Shown here piece by piece: positions 25,201 through 35,178 of a stretch of 64,000 nucleotides of DNA; the first letter of the stretch is position 1; the number at the start of each line of letters is the position of its first letter. The stretch is taken from the NCBI RefSeq assembly GCF_945859685.1, contig NC_079147.1:130573788-130637787 (forward strand). The letters are read 5' to 3'. The notes under the pieces were generated by a model, which was not told the DNA's origin, did no database searches, and saw only the letters and a program-made list of their open reading frames with translations. The translations under genes were made by a program, and so were the position numbers. The stretch is from Eupeodes corollae (Eukaryota > Arthropoda > Insecta > Diptera > Syrphidae).

Positions 25201-27852
25201 GTCGTAAAATATGTTTATTTCAAATTCACTGCTTGGAAACCTATATGCGATTTGTGTGAACATTTTCGTTCTTAAGAAAATATTGGTCCTTGAGAACTTA
25301 TATCGATCTGATTCGTCGAATTGAAAATTTTAATATTTCTCAATCCGTACTATTTTTCTTTGTCCATATCTCAAAAATCAGACAGATAACAATCTCGAAA
25401 GATTCCGACTTTCACAAAAGTTGAGCTCTTAGTTCTTTTTACAATAAAAACTTAAACAAATAAAATGCACGACTGGGTCGCACGAACTTGCTCCTGTATG
25501 CAAACGTCTGTTTAAAAAAGTACCTATATAAGATTTAAAAATATACCTGTAAAATATGTTTGTCTTCAAAGATATAATTGCCATTTGATTAGTCAAAAAA
25601 CCTGTGATTCATCCCAAGACACAACTCATCCTAGGATAACTCATCCCGGAAATGAAAAATACTTGAAAGCATACTTCACGAAAACAATTGTTTGTGTATT
25701 CAAGTAGTTCGTTCAAAGCTTTTTCCTTTGGATACTTTATTTTAATTTCATTTAAGAAGGACCAGGATGGAAAATAAATTAGCTGGAGATAAGAAAGAGG
25801 AAGAACATGTATGTTTAAATTGTAAAGCGATCGATTATTGTTTGTGTAGTTCATGGGTGTGCTCAGCCATGTTAATGATGACAATGAAGGATTGTTATTA
25901 GTATTCCTTCTTTCCTACAAGTTTTTAGCGCAAACATGGAGTTATTACGTTCAGTTTATTTGTTTCGTTAAATTTTAAAAGAAGCAAGCATTCGAACAAG
26001 CACAAGAAATTGCTATTAATGTGTTGCTTACAGTCAGGCTCTTATGCGTTTTGGATTTTAGTTATGAAGTGACAGTTAATCTATAGTTGTGAGGTTGTAC
26101 GTAACAAATATACAGGTATAATGTGTATACATACGTTGAAAAAGTGTTTCTAATAGAAAATATATATGTACTTATACTCTTTCTGGTCCGTTTCTTAAAC
26201 TGTACTAAGTATTTATTCTTTTATATAGGCGAAGGCAAGTAAAATATGTGTGAAATAACCTTATTCGTAAAGAATAATATTTTAAAATCACTTATACAAA
26301 TGTACCCAGATAATATTTCTTGATAAGCACTTTAAAATAGATTGTTAATTAAATATATCAATTAAATGTGTACCAAATGCATTCATTTGGATAAAAGATA
26401 GTAATGTTATTACAATTTTGTCAAAATAATGCGCTCTTTCGGGCTCATGCACAGATAAAATAATTTAAAAAAAAAAATATTTTAAGATTCAAAATTTTTC
26501 CGAAAAATAAGTTTGTCTTCAAAAATTTAAATATAATTAAATTTTTATATATAAAATTTCTCAATTTTGTTCTTAAAATATCTTTGGTATGCAGTTGTTT
26601 AGTGATTGTAAATAAACGCTTTACATTTGAATTTCGTAAAAAAATTTTGACCTGTTTTTGAGATTGAGAATTTTGAAAAATAAAAATTCAATATATTTTT
26701 GATAATCAAATATTAGGCATAAAGAGCTTATTCGGAAAATAAATAACTGAAATTAGTTCATAAGTTGGTGAGAAAATTAAAATAACAAAGTAACTACTCT
26801 ATGAGCGGTACCTTTCCTGAGCAATACAAAAATATGTTTTTCTTAATTAAAGAAGCCAAGTTAAAAAATAAAATTTTAGAGAAAATTAAAAAAAAAATCA
26901 ATCGATTAGTTTTTGAGAACATTTGAATTTTCGTTTTATGACCAAAAAATATGTATGGGGACCACTGTTTGTTTTGATCTTTAAAAAAAATGAAAAAAAA
27001 CGCCTAACGCGAATCTGCTCAAAACCTGAACATTCAAGTTTGAAGTCAATCGACCCAATGGTTTACCGGACGGAATCGCGGAACCACTTTTTTCGACTTC
27101 TCTAATATCATAATATCATGTTTGATATTATATATTCTCTATATGCACGAATGCAAAACTTGCCATATAGTTCCTATACGTCGCAAGTAAAAATGGGGTA
27201 AATCCAAAGTATCTCGTAAGCTAATAACTCTAGCAACTCTTTAAATTTATATTGTTTGATGTGACGTGAAAAGAATGCACTTGACAGTTGTATTTATAAA
27301 TGAAAGAAACCTACAAAATTACTACTAAAAATATTTAGGGAACAAATAACTACAACATTATTCTACTGGTACTAAGATTGATTTGTTACACAAAATAAAA
27401 TTTGAAATTTTGTACAGGGTAGGTAAGTTACTAGTGTAAGTCGCATTCTGTTTTGTATGGTTACCGTAATAATGTAATCACCCACACATAAATTACTGCA
27501 TTTTAAAATATTTCATAACTTTAAAATAGTACACACAAAAATGAAGATTTTTTTAAAGAACATACATATTTAATTTCTTTCAGATTGGAAAGGAGTCGAT
27601 TTTATTGATCCAAAATCATCAGGTAGTCCAACTGGGGAACATGAAACGAACATTTTAAGCGATGGTACTACCGGTGGAAACCTTCGCTTCGATAAGCCAA
27701 TACCAGAATCATCACTTCGTTGTTTAGATGATCCAACTTTAGAATCAGATACATCAGCGATAACAGTTCGCAGTAATGCAACAGATGTTTTGGAAAAAGC
27801 TCGTGATCGCTTTGACCGCTTCTGGGGAGGCAGCAAAGAAGACAGCGTCTAA
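7070..27852 (+). CDS. Unrecognised Pro/Ser-rich protein, C-terminal 253 residues in four exons
   Basis: Four exons join at 7070-7228, 19601-19822, 21638-21751 and 27584-27852 (TAA at 27850-27852). Every junction has a GTAAGT donor and a pyrimidine-rich AG acceptor, and every junction splits a codon after its first base. The joined frame from 7072 is open for 253 residues and has no start, so the 5' end is outside the window. The first half is basic and rich in Ser, Thr and Pro. Exon 2 carries DPVNWTVPLDTGKTFTV, which looks like a conserved motif, exon 3 is Pro-rich, and exon 4 is acidic, ending near DRFDRFWGG. There is no signal peptide or membrane segment. I do not recognise the family; low complexity suggests a scaffold or cytoskeletal role, but that is only a guess. 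The gene converges on the diacylglycerol kinase gene. A distant AATAAA at 28729-28734 is a possible poly(A) signal. Confidence 0.8.
8006..8863. mobile_element. Foldback (FB-like) element with 9-bp target duplication
   Basis: The body is 8015-8854 (840 bp), flanked on both sides by the direct repeat AAATTTATT (8006-8014 and 8855-8863). The left arm (about 8015-8235) is built from degenerate copies of AAAATACTGTATCTC; the right arm (about 8640-8854) carries the same unit inverted (TTTGAGATACAGTAT). The outermost pairing is CTCGAAATGCTGTAT against TTCGAAATCCTGTAT. Long inverted arms made of short subrepeats plus a 9-bp target duplication are the hallmarks of Drosophila Foldback-type elements. 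No transposase is present, so it is non-autonomous. Confidence 0.8.
8647..8708. repeat. 31-bp loopless palindrome inside the foldback element
   Basis: Two 31-nt arms, 8647-8677 and 8678-8708, meet with no spacer and pair at 30 of 31 positions; the only mismatch is A8660 with A8695. It lies where the inverted subrepeats of the right arm begin, and the outer part carries the ATGCTGTA motif of the arms. Confidence 0.95.
8885..9376. mobile_element. TIR MITE with GGTCT-type ends
   Basis: The ends are inverted: TGGTCTGTTTCACCAA at the left and TTGGTGAAATAGACCA at the right, followed inward by more inverted A/T-rich subterminal repeats built on ACAAATTGTAA and TTGTAATTG. A short CAG lies outside both ends (3-bp target site, tentative). 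It is about 490 bp with no coding capacity. A 3-bp target and this terminus style would suit a PIF/Harbinger-type non-autonomous element, but that is an inference. Confidence 0.7.
9377..10292. other. Intronic DNA with a dispersed-repeat piece
   Basis: About 9645-9700 shares the block GACGCACGAACTTGCTC, with one difference, with 25460-25515. The rest is A+T-rich and I see no gene in it. Confidence 0.5.
10293..12573. mobile_element. TIR element filled with a pentanucleotide satellite
   Basis: The left end at 10293 (GCGTTTTTCTTTTTTAGTT...) and the inverted right end at 12573 match at about 29 of 32 positions. Between them lie roughly 300 bp of unique left sequence, the (CTCTA)n array at 10599-12521, and a short right flank with a CAGAGC/GCTCTG inverted repeat at 12540-12554. 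There is no transposase and no clear target duplication, so it is a non-autonomous TIR element of unknown superfamily. The left terminal repeat itself contains AGAGTAGAG, the reverse complement of the satellite unit. Confidence 0.7.
10599..12521. repeat. Pentanucleotide satellite (CTCTA)n, about 1.9 kb
   Basis: About 380 units. The left edge (10604-10642) is made of the variant CTGTA with one CTGCA; from about 10643 to 12150 the units are pure CTCTA (about 300 perfect copies). Phase-shifting small indels occur near 12150, 12293, 12410 and 12445, with point variants near 12515. A long open frame of STLLY repeats across it is a by-product of a 5-bp unit without stops on this strand. The complement, TAGAG, is not the insect telomere repeat TTAGG. 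Confidence 0.98.
12574..13340. other. Intronic DNA, nothing recognised
   Basis: A+T-rich sequence with no exon or named repeat. Confidence 0.5.
13340..14960 (-). mobile_element. Degenerate LINE with reverse transcriptase and RNase H (I/LOA-like)
   Basis: Read on the minus strand, the order is right for a non-LTR element. An N-terminal RT segment (LKTLERLIDTHLTASID, then SPSQHAY) is at 14955-14764. A GGVLSTLF segment followed by YADDV lies at about 14590-14480. An RNase H segment (CWVPGHRDNPGN, ADELARNGT) is at about 13590-13500. Frameshifts and stops break all of it. An RNase H behind the RT is known in the I, LOA and some R1-group elements, which is the basis for the class. It is 5' truncated and inactive. 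Confidence 0.8.
13364..13495. repeat. Perfect 66-bp tandem duplication
   Basis: The segment starting TGCATTAGCAATAG at 13364 is repeated exactly from 13430, with a period of 66 bp. It lies at the 3' side of the RNase H remnant. The identity of the two copies contrasts with the decay around them, so the duplication is younger than the element. Confidence 0.95.
15540..15670 (-). mobile_element. Second, more decayed copy of the I/LOA-like RT segment
   Basis: The minus strand here reads like the 14790-14870 segment (LPSID, MSQHEYYKGKPVE) and the nucleotide sequence also resembles it. It may be a separate insertion or an internal duplicate. Confidence 0.55.
15671..16984. other. Intronic DNA, no recognised gene
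   Basis: There are long A+T-rich runs. About 15840-16270 is less A+T-rich and may be a retrotransposon relic, but I could not match it to a family. Confidence 0.4.
16985..17300 (+). mobile_element. Ty3/gypsy pol remnant, internally deleted
   Basis: A reverse-transcriptase block (VVDYRKLNDVTKKYSYPL) lies at about 17065-17130. It is followed within about 60 bp by a block typical of the end of the integrase region (VGDRVVVYY, ETFTKLGRKTVIV) at about 17185-17275. The missing middle shows a large internal deletion. Stops are present. It is described only as a decayed copy. Confidence 0.65.
17301..19600. other. Intronic DNA up to exon 2
   Basis: A+T-rich, with no exon or named element recognised. 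It ends with the acceptor TTATTAAAG at 19592-19600. Confidence 0.5.
19601..19822 (+). CDS. Exon 2 of the + strand gene
   Basis: Acceptor AAAG ends at 19600 and the donor GTAAGT starts at 19823. The frame gives 73 codons plus split codons at both ends. The peptide has repeated KSP/RSP-type motifs (VKSPPEPTRVKSPEQ), which are possible proline-directed phosphorylation sites, and then DPVNWTVPLDTGKTFTV. The second motif is the most protein-like part of the gene and the best handle for a family search. Confidence 0.85.
19823..21637. other. Intron of 1815 bp with a (GATA)n tract
   Basis: A short (GATA)n run lies at 19964-19986; similar runs end LINE copies elsewhere in the window. Otherwise it is A+T-rich with no recognised gene. 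Confidence 0.6.
21638..21751 (+). CDS. Exon 3 of the + strand gene
   Basis: Acceptor TTACAG ends at 21637 and the donor GTAAGT starts at 21752. It has 37 full codons plus split codons and is Pro-rich (VEKPPPAPQSAPPELTEQ). The phase matches exons 2 and 4. Confidence 0.85.
21980..22390 (+). mobile_element. Jockey/CR1-like LINE reverse transcriptase fragment
   Basis: Broken + strand frames read SLLSKVMGTLINYKLKKYL near 22030, then SLDISKAFYRVSHQSLLSK at about 22200-22250 (the first catalytic Asp block), ALGFHESLYRWI and a VLNGLKSEKHKTNAG block up to about 22375. These are the RT1-RT4 blocks of jockey/CR1-type elements. Stops and loss of both ends make it a fossil in the intron between exons 3 and 4. 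Confidence 0.75.
22400..24550. other. Intronic DNA with minor repeat similarity
   Basis: No exon is recognised. About 24080-24140 resembles part of the 290-440 segment. The rest shows nothing I can name. Confidence 0.45.
24560..25175 (+). mobile_element. BEL/Pao-type LTR retrotransposon remnant
   Basis: At 25083-25172 the + strand reads KLKVVFNSSAKSSNG followed by a SLIDIMYTRPKVQ block, the start of a BEL/Pao reverse transcriptase. The preceding 500 bp (24560-25080) contain decayed frames rich in Lys and Glu that could be its upstream region, but this part is not recognisable by itself. No LTRs were identified. Confidence 0.55.
25290..25605 (+). repeat. Dispersed repeat DR1, partial copy
   Basis: It shares the block GGTCGCACGAACTTGCTC with 9655-9690 (one difference) and the block around TTTGTCTTCAAAGATATAA with the inverted segment at 1520-1610. 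A diverged version lies at 56510-56600. Confidence 0.6.
26400..27205 (+). repeat. Dispersed repeat DR1, longest copy
   Basis: Landmarks in order are TTAGTTCATAAGTTGGTGAG, GCCAAGTTAAAAAATAAAA, TTTTAGAGAAAATT, TCGACCCAATGGTTTACC, GACGGAATCGCGG, CGACTTCTCTA and GCCATATAGTTCCTATACG. The same series is at 5630-6085 and 56500-57170. No significant open frame and no clear terminal repeats. Confidence 0.65.
27584..27852 (+). CDS. Last exon of the + strand gene
   Basis: Acceptor TTTCTTTCAG ends at 27583; the stop TAA is at 27850-27852. It gives 89 codons after the split codon. The peptide starts WKGVDFIDPKSSGSP, has an acidic and Ser-rich middle (SLRCLDDPTLESDTSAITV) and ends with a predicted amphipathic helix (VLEKARDRFDRFWGG) and an acidic tail. 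Third-position variation and a clean frame support real coding. Confidence 0.88.
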
Positions 27853-29509
27853 AGCTTTTTATATCTACCCATATATAATTTAATTAGATAAATATGATCA
27901 ACGAGTAAACTGAGTTTACTCTTACTACAGAGTAGTATATTATTAAACCGAAACAAATGAGATGATCTTAAATTAAAAAAAATACTAAATCAAAGCAATC
28001 AAGAGAAAATAATTTTTTGAATTTTGTTAAAAACAAAAAAAATTAACAACTACAACTTTAATATGAGTCTTAACAATTTGTTTTCATTTGATTCAAAATA
28101 TTTTAAAAATCAGCTACTATACGAAAGAAATATTAATTGTTTTTAATGACAAAATGTTATTTAGTTGAGTTTCACTAGAATCGAAAATCAAGTAGTCAGT
28201 TATGGAATTTGGAAAAAATCGTTTTAAATCGAAATCTCACTGTCATACTCGCTTCAATTTAAAATCATGAACTTAAGATCTAAAGTCCAATCTGCTTTTA
28301 AACATTAACTTCAAATTCCAACGAGTACTTTATTTTTGACCCTGAAAATTTGTAATGACGTCTTCATGAAAACAAAATAATCATACAAAACAACCCGTCC
28401 AAACAACATAAAGAAAAAAGGAGTCAAAATTTAAACATCATCAAATAATACAATAATACCTTACGATCATTTTTAAGGTTGTAGAAATTTCATAAATGTG
28501 TTTTCTTTTGCCGAAATCAACATTTTTGTTAAAAATAAGACTTCCAGAGAATGTCTTCTCTCTATTGGCTCTAATGATTTTAATCGAGAATTTATAAAAA
28601 AAAAGGTACTCAATATACATATTTGTATGTTAAGTGGTCATCTTCAACAGCAATGGCTTTTGTTTTAAAACTTTTTGATGATACCTAGGTACATCATTTT
28701 TTTTAAATGACTTAAGAAAATTTAAACAAATAAATGAAACCTTCGTATATCAAACTCAACATTATTTCGGTTGATCGCATGCGTAGTCTAGATCTTTCAG
28801 GTAAGTTATCAGAAACTATCGTATAATTTTTTCAAGGTACCCTACCCACTGCAATGTCTGATATTAATTTCCACCTTAAACATTTACTACAAACTCCTTC
28901 CGTAAAACGTGACCCATCAAAATTCCCCTTTATATAAGAATTGTAGAAGATAACCTATCCTCACCTAGTACGATAGATTTGCATTTGTATTGAGCGCTGA
29001 TAATAGTTCATGTATTTCTTGCTATTCAGGTCCCTTGGTAATATATTTTTTTTATGGTTGTTGATGATTGATGTGGTCTTTTAGCCTGTCAGTGTAAGGC
29101 TTGGGAATTTGTGTGTTCTAATTCTATGTTCCAATTAATGCAGCTGTTAATAATTTTGTGCTAGCTTTACTAACGCAGGGATCACGATCAAGCCTAATGT
29201 TGGGCACTCTTCTATTTCTAACATCCAGGAGACTGCTCATGAAGTGTCAACTAATCGGGAAGTGTTTGATAATAGATTTGAATTTAGGATTCATTTCTGT
29301 CCATCGACACACTATTAAATTTCTAGCACGTTTAGTGTTAAAACATGATGCCATTAATCTCAAGTCTGAGTCCTCTGTTATTTTAGCATTAAAGTCGTAT
29401 TTATATTATTCTGTGTGGTGTGTTGTTGTCTAATGAGGTTAACGTTGTATACTCGACACTGAATTCAGGCCTTTAGAATCCGAGGAATTGCCTTTAGAAT
29501 TGCAAGGAT
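27853..29509. other. 3' untranslated and intergenic DNA
   Basis: This is the 3' side of the + strand gene. The nearest AATAAA I see is at 28729-28734, nearly 900 bp past the stop, so the UTR end is uncertain. About 28990-29430 may be a decayed LINE endonuclease region on the minus strand, but the match is too weak to claim. Confidence 0.4.
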
Positions 29510-29650
29510 TGACAAATTCTCCAAGAGTAATTGGTGTAACGTGTAATGAAGAGTGTTTTCTCAAAAAAGCTGTTCAGGTTTCGCATAAAAATTGAAGGTC
29601 CCCTCCATTACTCGCACACAGGAATGGCTTAGAGTAAGTCACTAGTTTAA
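29510..29650 (+). repeat. SINE fragment
   Basis: It carries the body of the 4012 SINE: GACAAATTCTCCAAGAG, a CTCAAAAAAGCTGTTC block, GGTCCCCTCCATTACTCGCA and GAGTAAGTCACTAG. The tRNA-like head is missing. Confidence 0.75.
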
Positions 29651-31079
29651 AAGGAGATGTTGGCGCTGAATATTGCAATGACAGGAAAAAAAGAATTCCA
29701 CTTTCGCGTAGAAACGCTGAAGAAAAACATTAAAATATGACTAAGGATAAGGTAACGCAACAATTACGACTGATTGCTTTAGAGTACATTCAGTTTAAAT
29801 AACGGCGAATAAGGTTTAGACAGGAGATATTACGACTGTGCTCAAGCAACTTAACTGAATCATCGTAGTCTCAAATAGTTTGTTACGTTTTTATTTAAAT
29901 ATATTTATTTTAAGTCAGTTACTACAGCAGCAGCCCAGATATAGGAGTTAAATTTAAGCTTTCGTAGAATATACATTTTACAGATAAGAGCTATAACAGA
30001 GGGGAACAAAAACATCTTGCATTGCCACAGGAAATTTAAACTTTTTGCTGCATCTTTGATCGTTCCACAAGAAATGGTGATACACATATATACATAGATT
30101 CGAGATGGTCAGTGTTCTTGATAAAAGTGTGACTCGTTGATAGTGGTAAAGATAATAAGTTTCGCTTCAACGACAATAGGCAGCGTTGAGTTTTCGAAAC
30201 ATTAAATTCTACACGATATTGTATTTGAATTGAATTGAAAAGAATTTGATGACCTTATGATACATTCCGTTGAAGATTTACGTCTCATAGCCTTTTCACA
30301 CCAAACCCGAAACCGGGTTTTCGGCAAAATGTTTTCGAAAACCCGAAAATCGTTCACACCGAACATTTACACGTTTTAATTTGAAATTTAAATCCAACTG
30401 TTGTGGTTTTATTCACTGCAACAACGAACATTGTGGAATGTTCCGGCGCAAATTTTCCTAGCCCGCTGCGAGTTAGCCTCCACCAGAAATGTTCTTTCAT
30501 TCTTATTATCCTTCACAAATGAACTTACCCAACAAGATCGAAATGAGCTTCATCCGAAAAGATGTTTTTTTTGGCAAAATCGGCATCTTCTCTAAGCATT
30601 GTCCAAGCGTATACATAGCCATATTCGTTTAGCGAAAGGATAAAACTAATTATCTGTCAAATCAGACATGAGCTAAGTGTTGCCATTCACGAAATAAGCA
30701 CTAGTTGAAAGGAAAACGTTGGATGTCGGATTAAATATTATGGTTCTATTAAGCGGAATAAGACATTTTGTAAGCCATTTTGTCTTATTTGCAAGTAAAA
30801 TCAATATGAGAATGTATTTGTTTTGCAAACACTATCTCACATTTAATTGGTAATTATTAAACTGAAATAACAGCCAAATTATTTGACAATTTTTCACGTT
30901 CGGAGAAATGTAATGTCCATTGAGGTTATTTAAAATATATTGGATTTTTTTCGTGCGAAATCAGCGAACACAAAAGTCGTGTAAATGAATTTGGATGTAC
31001 ATCAGACAGAGACAGAATAACTGAATTTGTGGTCACTTGGAAGAACAGTTTGTTTTGCAGTAACAATTAAATATATAAA
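29651..31079. other. Intergenic DNA with a small hairpin
   Basis: A 10-bp stem (CGGGTTTTCG at 30314-30323 with CGAAAACCCG at 30336-30345, 12-nt loop) lies between two TTCACACC copies. No gene is recognised. Confidence 0.5.
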
Positions 31080-31262
31080 TAAATAAGGCTGCGCATCTCT
31101 CCGTTAAGAACTAGGGCCTAGTGACTTACAACTCTCAACTATTCCTGTGTGCGAGTTATGTTCTCAGGAATAAAGGGGACAAACAATTTTAAGTCGAATC
31201 CGCATGGCTAATTTCAGAAAGACCTTTTCATGGCAAGATTTACTCTGTGAGGATTTGTCAAT
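31080..31262 (-). repeat. SINE copy, inverted
   Basis: The reverse complement carries the SINE body in order: ATTGACAAATCCTC, TTAGCCATGCGGATTCG, a CCCCTTTATTCC block, CTCGCACACAGGAATAG, GTAAGTCACTAGGCCCTAG and a TTATTTATTTATAT tail. Confidence 0.8.
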
Positions 31263-32440
31263 TCCGCGAAAGTTGCAATACAAGTGAAAAATCTTCAGAT
31301 GACACTGCCAACGATTGATCCCAAGACCTTATGGATGACAGTCTAACGCACATCACGCCACGAGTACTAACAATTACATTGCAAAATATTGGCGTAGTTG
31401 AGAGAGACCATGGTCTCATCAACCACATGTGTACCTAGCCTTTATTTTGCTAGAGAAACAAACGCAAGTGATTGAGTTTATAATACGTGAGGAGTTTCAC
31501 GCGCCTGATCTGTTGAAGTAATGAGTCAGGTGAACTTTTAATTACACCAACAACTCAACATAACAAATGTTGCAACGTAATTCCTTTTTTTACTATCTAA
31601 TATAAGTTAAAATAATTTTCCTATTTTTAACTAACTTAAATTTTAAATTGTACAAAATTGGTTTTTAACTCGCGTAAGATGAAATACTAAGATTAATTTT
31701 CCACATTTATTAAAAATGATTGTTGAGATAATACTCCTCTCTGTAGTTCCAAAAATAGTTTTATTCAATTCACTCTTCGACTTCCGCGTGATAGAATAGT
31801 AGGAAAGAGCCTAGTTAAGGATCTTTAATAAATTGATTTCTTTTTCAATAGTTCTCAAAAGGAAATTTAGTTGGGAGGGGGTCTAAACTCGTCATTACTT
31901 TTCGACAAGATTTGGAAACACATACAACAACTTATCGAAACTGCACTTGTGTGTGAGAGTAAGGGTTCGTAAAGAATCAACAACGTTTGCTTTCTGGGTA
32001 CCGTGAAGCTTCCAGGAAGGCGTAATCTTATGACCGACGATTTCGAAAACAATTGGTTAAACTAAATGTATGTCTAAATGACTGCAATGGACGACGAGGG
32101 AATTGTAGCTTAGGATAGCCTTGAAAGCGATAAGCTGATAAGGAAAAAGATCGAGGAATTTTTAAAGAGGATAGAAAATAAGGAAGGATGTACTTTATTC
32201 GTGATGACAAAATAAGAGGAAGAAATTTAAAGTAAGGAAAAGAAAAAGAAGATTGGAGAAAGGAGTTTAACTCAAACAGAGATAAGTAGTTCGTGTGTGT
32301 TTAACATTAAATGCTTATTTTGTTTGCTAAGTAATACCGACATTTACTTTATTTGTTGTCATTTGTGTTCCCTTAAGCTCGCTCAATTTCTAATCTAAGT
32401 AAGTAACTAAATACTTGACAATGCGGACCCATGTCACAGT
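31263..32440. other. Intergenic DNA, nothing recognised
   Basis: There is no credible exon. The composition is mixed and no named repeat was found. Confidence 0.4.
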
Positions 32441-35045
32441 TATTTTAGATAAATAGATAGATAAGTTCTTTATTCTTATTAATGAATTTATATATAACAT
32501 TGCGCTCGAATACATAGACATAGTTAACAATAATATTGTATAATAAGAATAGTTAGTGAAAACAATTATTTTCAAAAAATAATGGAAGAAAAAAAATTAA
32601 TATAAATTATACATTGCAAATTATGCATAAGAAAAATAAAAATAGTTTTAGCAAAAAGAAATTTTAAAATTAAAAATATTTTTGAAAGTTAAATTTCAGC
32701 AAACGTATCGTATTTGGTTATATACAAACGTTTAATTTTAGACAGTGTAACGTAGCAAGATTTCTATTTCTTGGTGGTCTGCGGCAAGAAGCCATAACAT
32801 TATTTCTATCAAAAACGCGCCAAATATTTCTTATATTACGAACTTCTATATGAAGCGTATTAAAAAGCTTGCAGGAAGCAATGGAATAGGAGTTTCTGTA
32901 TCCTGTCGTACGAAAATATAGGACATCTATACTATTATATAAAAGCGAAACCATTTTAAAGTTTGTTACGCACGATCTCAGAAAATAGTAAACCGATTTA
33001 TTTTAAATATATTTTATTATTTTCTATATTGATATGAGAGTGTTTATGGCTTTAATTTTTTTTCATTAATAATTTGTCAAATTTAAATATTATTAATTTT
33101 ACATTTGTTATCCATTTTTTTTTCATTAGTTTACATATACAACCACTCATATATTAAAACCTATACAATAATCGACAATGATTAGCATTGCTCCATAAAG
33201 TCAATATTGTTTTAAGCCTAAAATCACTTCTAAGTTAAGCATACAACCTGAAAAATAAATAAAAACAAATTATAAAATTTTTGATTTTATTTTATTCAGG
33301 AAATTAGATTCCATCACAATCGCGAGGTCGCTGCTTTATTTCATTTCATTATCTTTCCAACATTTTAAATTTTCTTTTCTTCCCATGCTTTTTCTCTCTT
33401 AATATGTGTTCCATTTAATATAGTTACGTTTTTTCTTTTTTCTCATACATACCTACCTACATATTCAATTTTTCTGTATTGTATAGTTCATCAACTAAAC
33501 TTCACACACACATTATTTTTTTGTTTCTCTAATTCTATCGTCACATCGCTGAGCAGTGTGGGCTCCTTTTTTTTTAAGTTACTATGGACATTTAATTTAA
33601 CTACAGTGCCTTGCACATCTAAAGAAAAATTAGGTCTTTTTTATTTTTCTGGTTCGAGGAAGTGAAAAGATTATAATTCTTCCAAATTAAAAATAAAAAA
33701 AGTTCTATTATAATGGCTTTCCAATTTGTATCACTTCCTCAAACAATAAAACTGAAACTAAGTTAAAATCTTCTTTGAAAATAACTCGAAGAAGGTACTT
33801 ACAATGACGTCGATAAAAAGAGCACACAAATGTGGGTAGGTTAAGTCAGTTGCACTGCACAGAAAATGAGCAGATGAAAAAAAAAATGTTTGTGGTAACA
33901 ATTTGCGAAGCAACGCGAGCAGGGGTCGGCTAGTTTACTATAAAGGTGGAATCACTTCTAAGACTTCGTGTGTCGGAAATCGGACTATTCAACTATCCAG
34001 CTGTTTTAAGAAACACTTTCAAAACTTTAAAAAAAATATAAATGTCTAACAGAAAGAATTTTAAAAGACCTAAGAAGTTACATTGATGGTGTTAAACGAT
34101 GGGTTCTACAAAGGTTACAAAAGTTATAGCTGATTTTTGAATAACGGTGAGTTGTTGTAATTAGTTGACATATGCACCACCCCAACAGGGTATTCCATAT
34201 TGCAACTTGGAATGCAAAATGCCAAAATAAATTATCTCTAACTAATTTGAAGAGCAATGCTTTTTCAGGTGGTAGAAACAACGGGTGGATTAGTGAAGAT
34301 AGATTTTTAAAATAGCATTGTGTTTTTCCAGTTAAGATTTTGATCAAAATAGATGCCGAGGTACTCTTTCAATTTCAAAACAGCTACGACTACATTGAAC
34401 ATTGGGATGGTATGATTGAGTATGGTGACAATTACATTCCCCATAAAGTACCTTATGATTGAGGCAATCGTGAGAATGAAAAATGATTGGTATGTCCGGA
34501 GAAATACTACCTATTAGGCTGAAAAACATTAACTTTATTTTGCTGCTTACAATTAACTCATGTTTAGCAAACCAAAATCTTAGAAAGTGAACATCGTAGT
34601 TAATATCTGAAATTAGATTCAAAGGACTATTGCTACAGTATGCAATTCCAAGGACATCGGCATAGGCTCTGACTTTACCTCGGAAAGGAAATTGTAAAAT
34701 CGAATTAATATAAACCAAAAATAAAATTGGACCGTGCACGGATCCCACTGGGACTCGCAAAAGACTATTTTTAGAGGAACTTTAGCGGCACACAACTTTT
34801 ACATTGTATGATCTAATTTTTAGATAAGACTCCATCCATTTCCAGATGAATCTACGAAAACCAATTTTATTCAGTTTATTCAAGAGTATGTTCACCATGT
34901 CAAAAGCTTTAGTTATGTCTACGAAAAGTCCAGCACACTTTTTCTTAGTATCTAAACCTTCTTGTAAAATGCCGTCAGTAGAAAGCCCAGCCCTGAATCC
35001 AAGTTCAAATCGACTCAAAAAGGTGTATGTATTAGGCTGGAGGTA
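32441..35045 (-). mobile_element. Jockey/CR1-like LINE, interrupted by a Helitron
   Basis: On the minus strand: a KAFDMV block (first RT aspartate) near 34890; a VGSVHGPILFLVYINSI block and RAYADVLGI (altered YADD box) near 34660-34750; the post-RT region down to 34000; then, beyond the Helitron at 32926-33933, the C-terminal block YRNSYSIASCKLFNTL with EVRNIRNI at 32900-32800. A (TATC)n tail lies at about 32445-32465. The frame continues across the Helitron insertion point, which shows that the two parts are one element. Elsewhere, stops and shifts show it is inactive. Confidence 0.8.
32926..33933 (+). mobile_element. Non-autonomous Helitron, about 1.0 kb
   Basis: It starts with TC (TCTATACTATTATATAAAAG) after an A and ends with CTAG (CGCGAGCAGGGGTCGGCTAG) before a T. 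TC...CTRR ends and A/T insertion without target duplication are the Helitron rules. The head sequence (ATATAAAAGCGAAA, then GTTTGTTACGCACGATCTC and AAACCGATT) resembles the common insect Helitron family. There is no Rep/helicase coding. It sits inside a LINE whose frame stays open if it is removed. Confidence 0.85.
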
Positions 35046-35145
35046 GAGGAAGACTTTGCAATTGTTGTTGATTTCGATGAGCTCGCAATTGGATGTAAGC
35101 TATGTTGTTTTATATTTCATGTAAAGGGTTGTTGTTGTTGGAGCG

Positions 35146-35178
35146 ATTTCCGACGGCGCGGCGGCGCGGCGGCGTGTC
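35146..35178. repeat. Short CGGCG-rich tract
   Basis: About 30 bp of repeated CGGCG/GGCGC units in an A+T-rich setting, next to a (GTT)n run at 35129-35140. Its origin is unclear; it may belong to the surrounding transposon debris. Confidence 0.8.

Noticed and set aside
27570..27836. An 88-codon minus-strand frame
   Set aside because: It is antisense to the last exon of the + strand gene, which joins in phase with three other exons.
28990..29433. Possible LINE endonuclease region on the minus strand
   Set aside because: Only scattered residues fit; no catalytic motif is visible.
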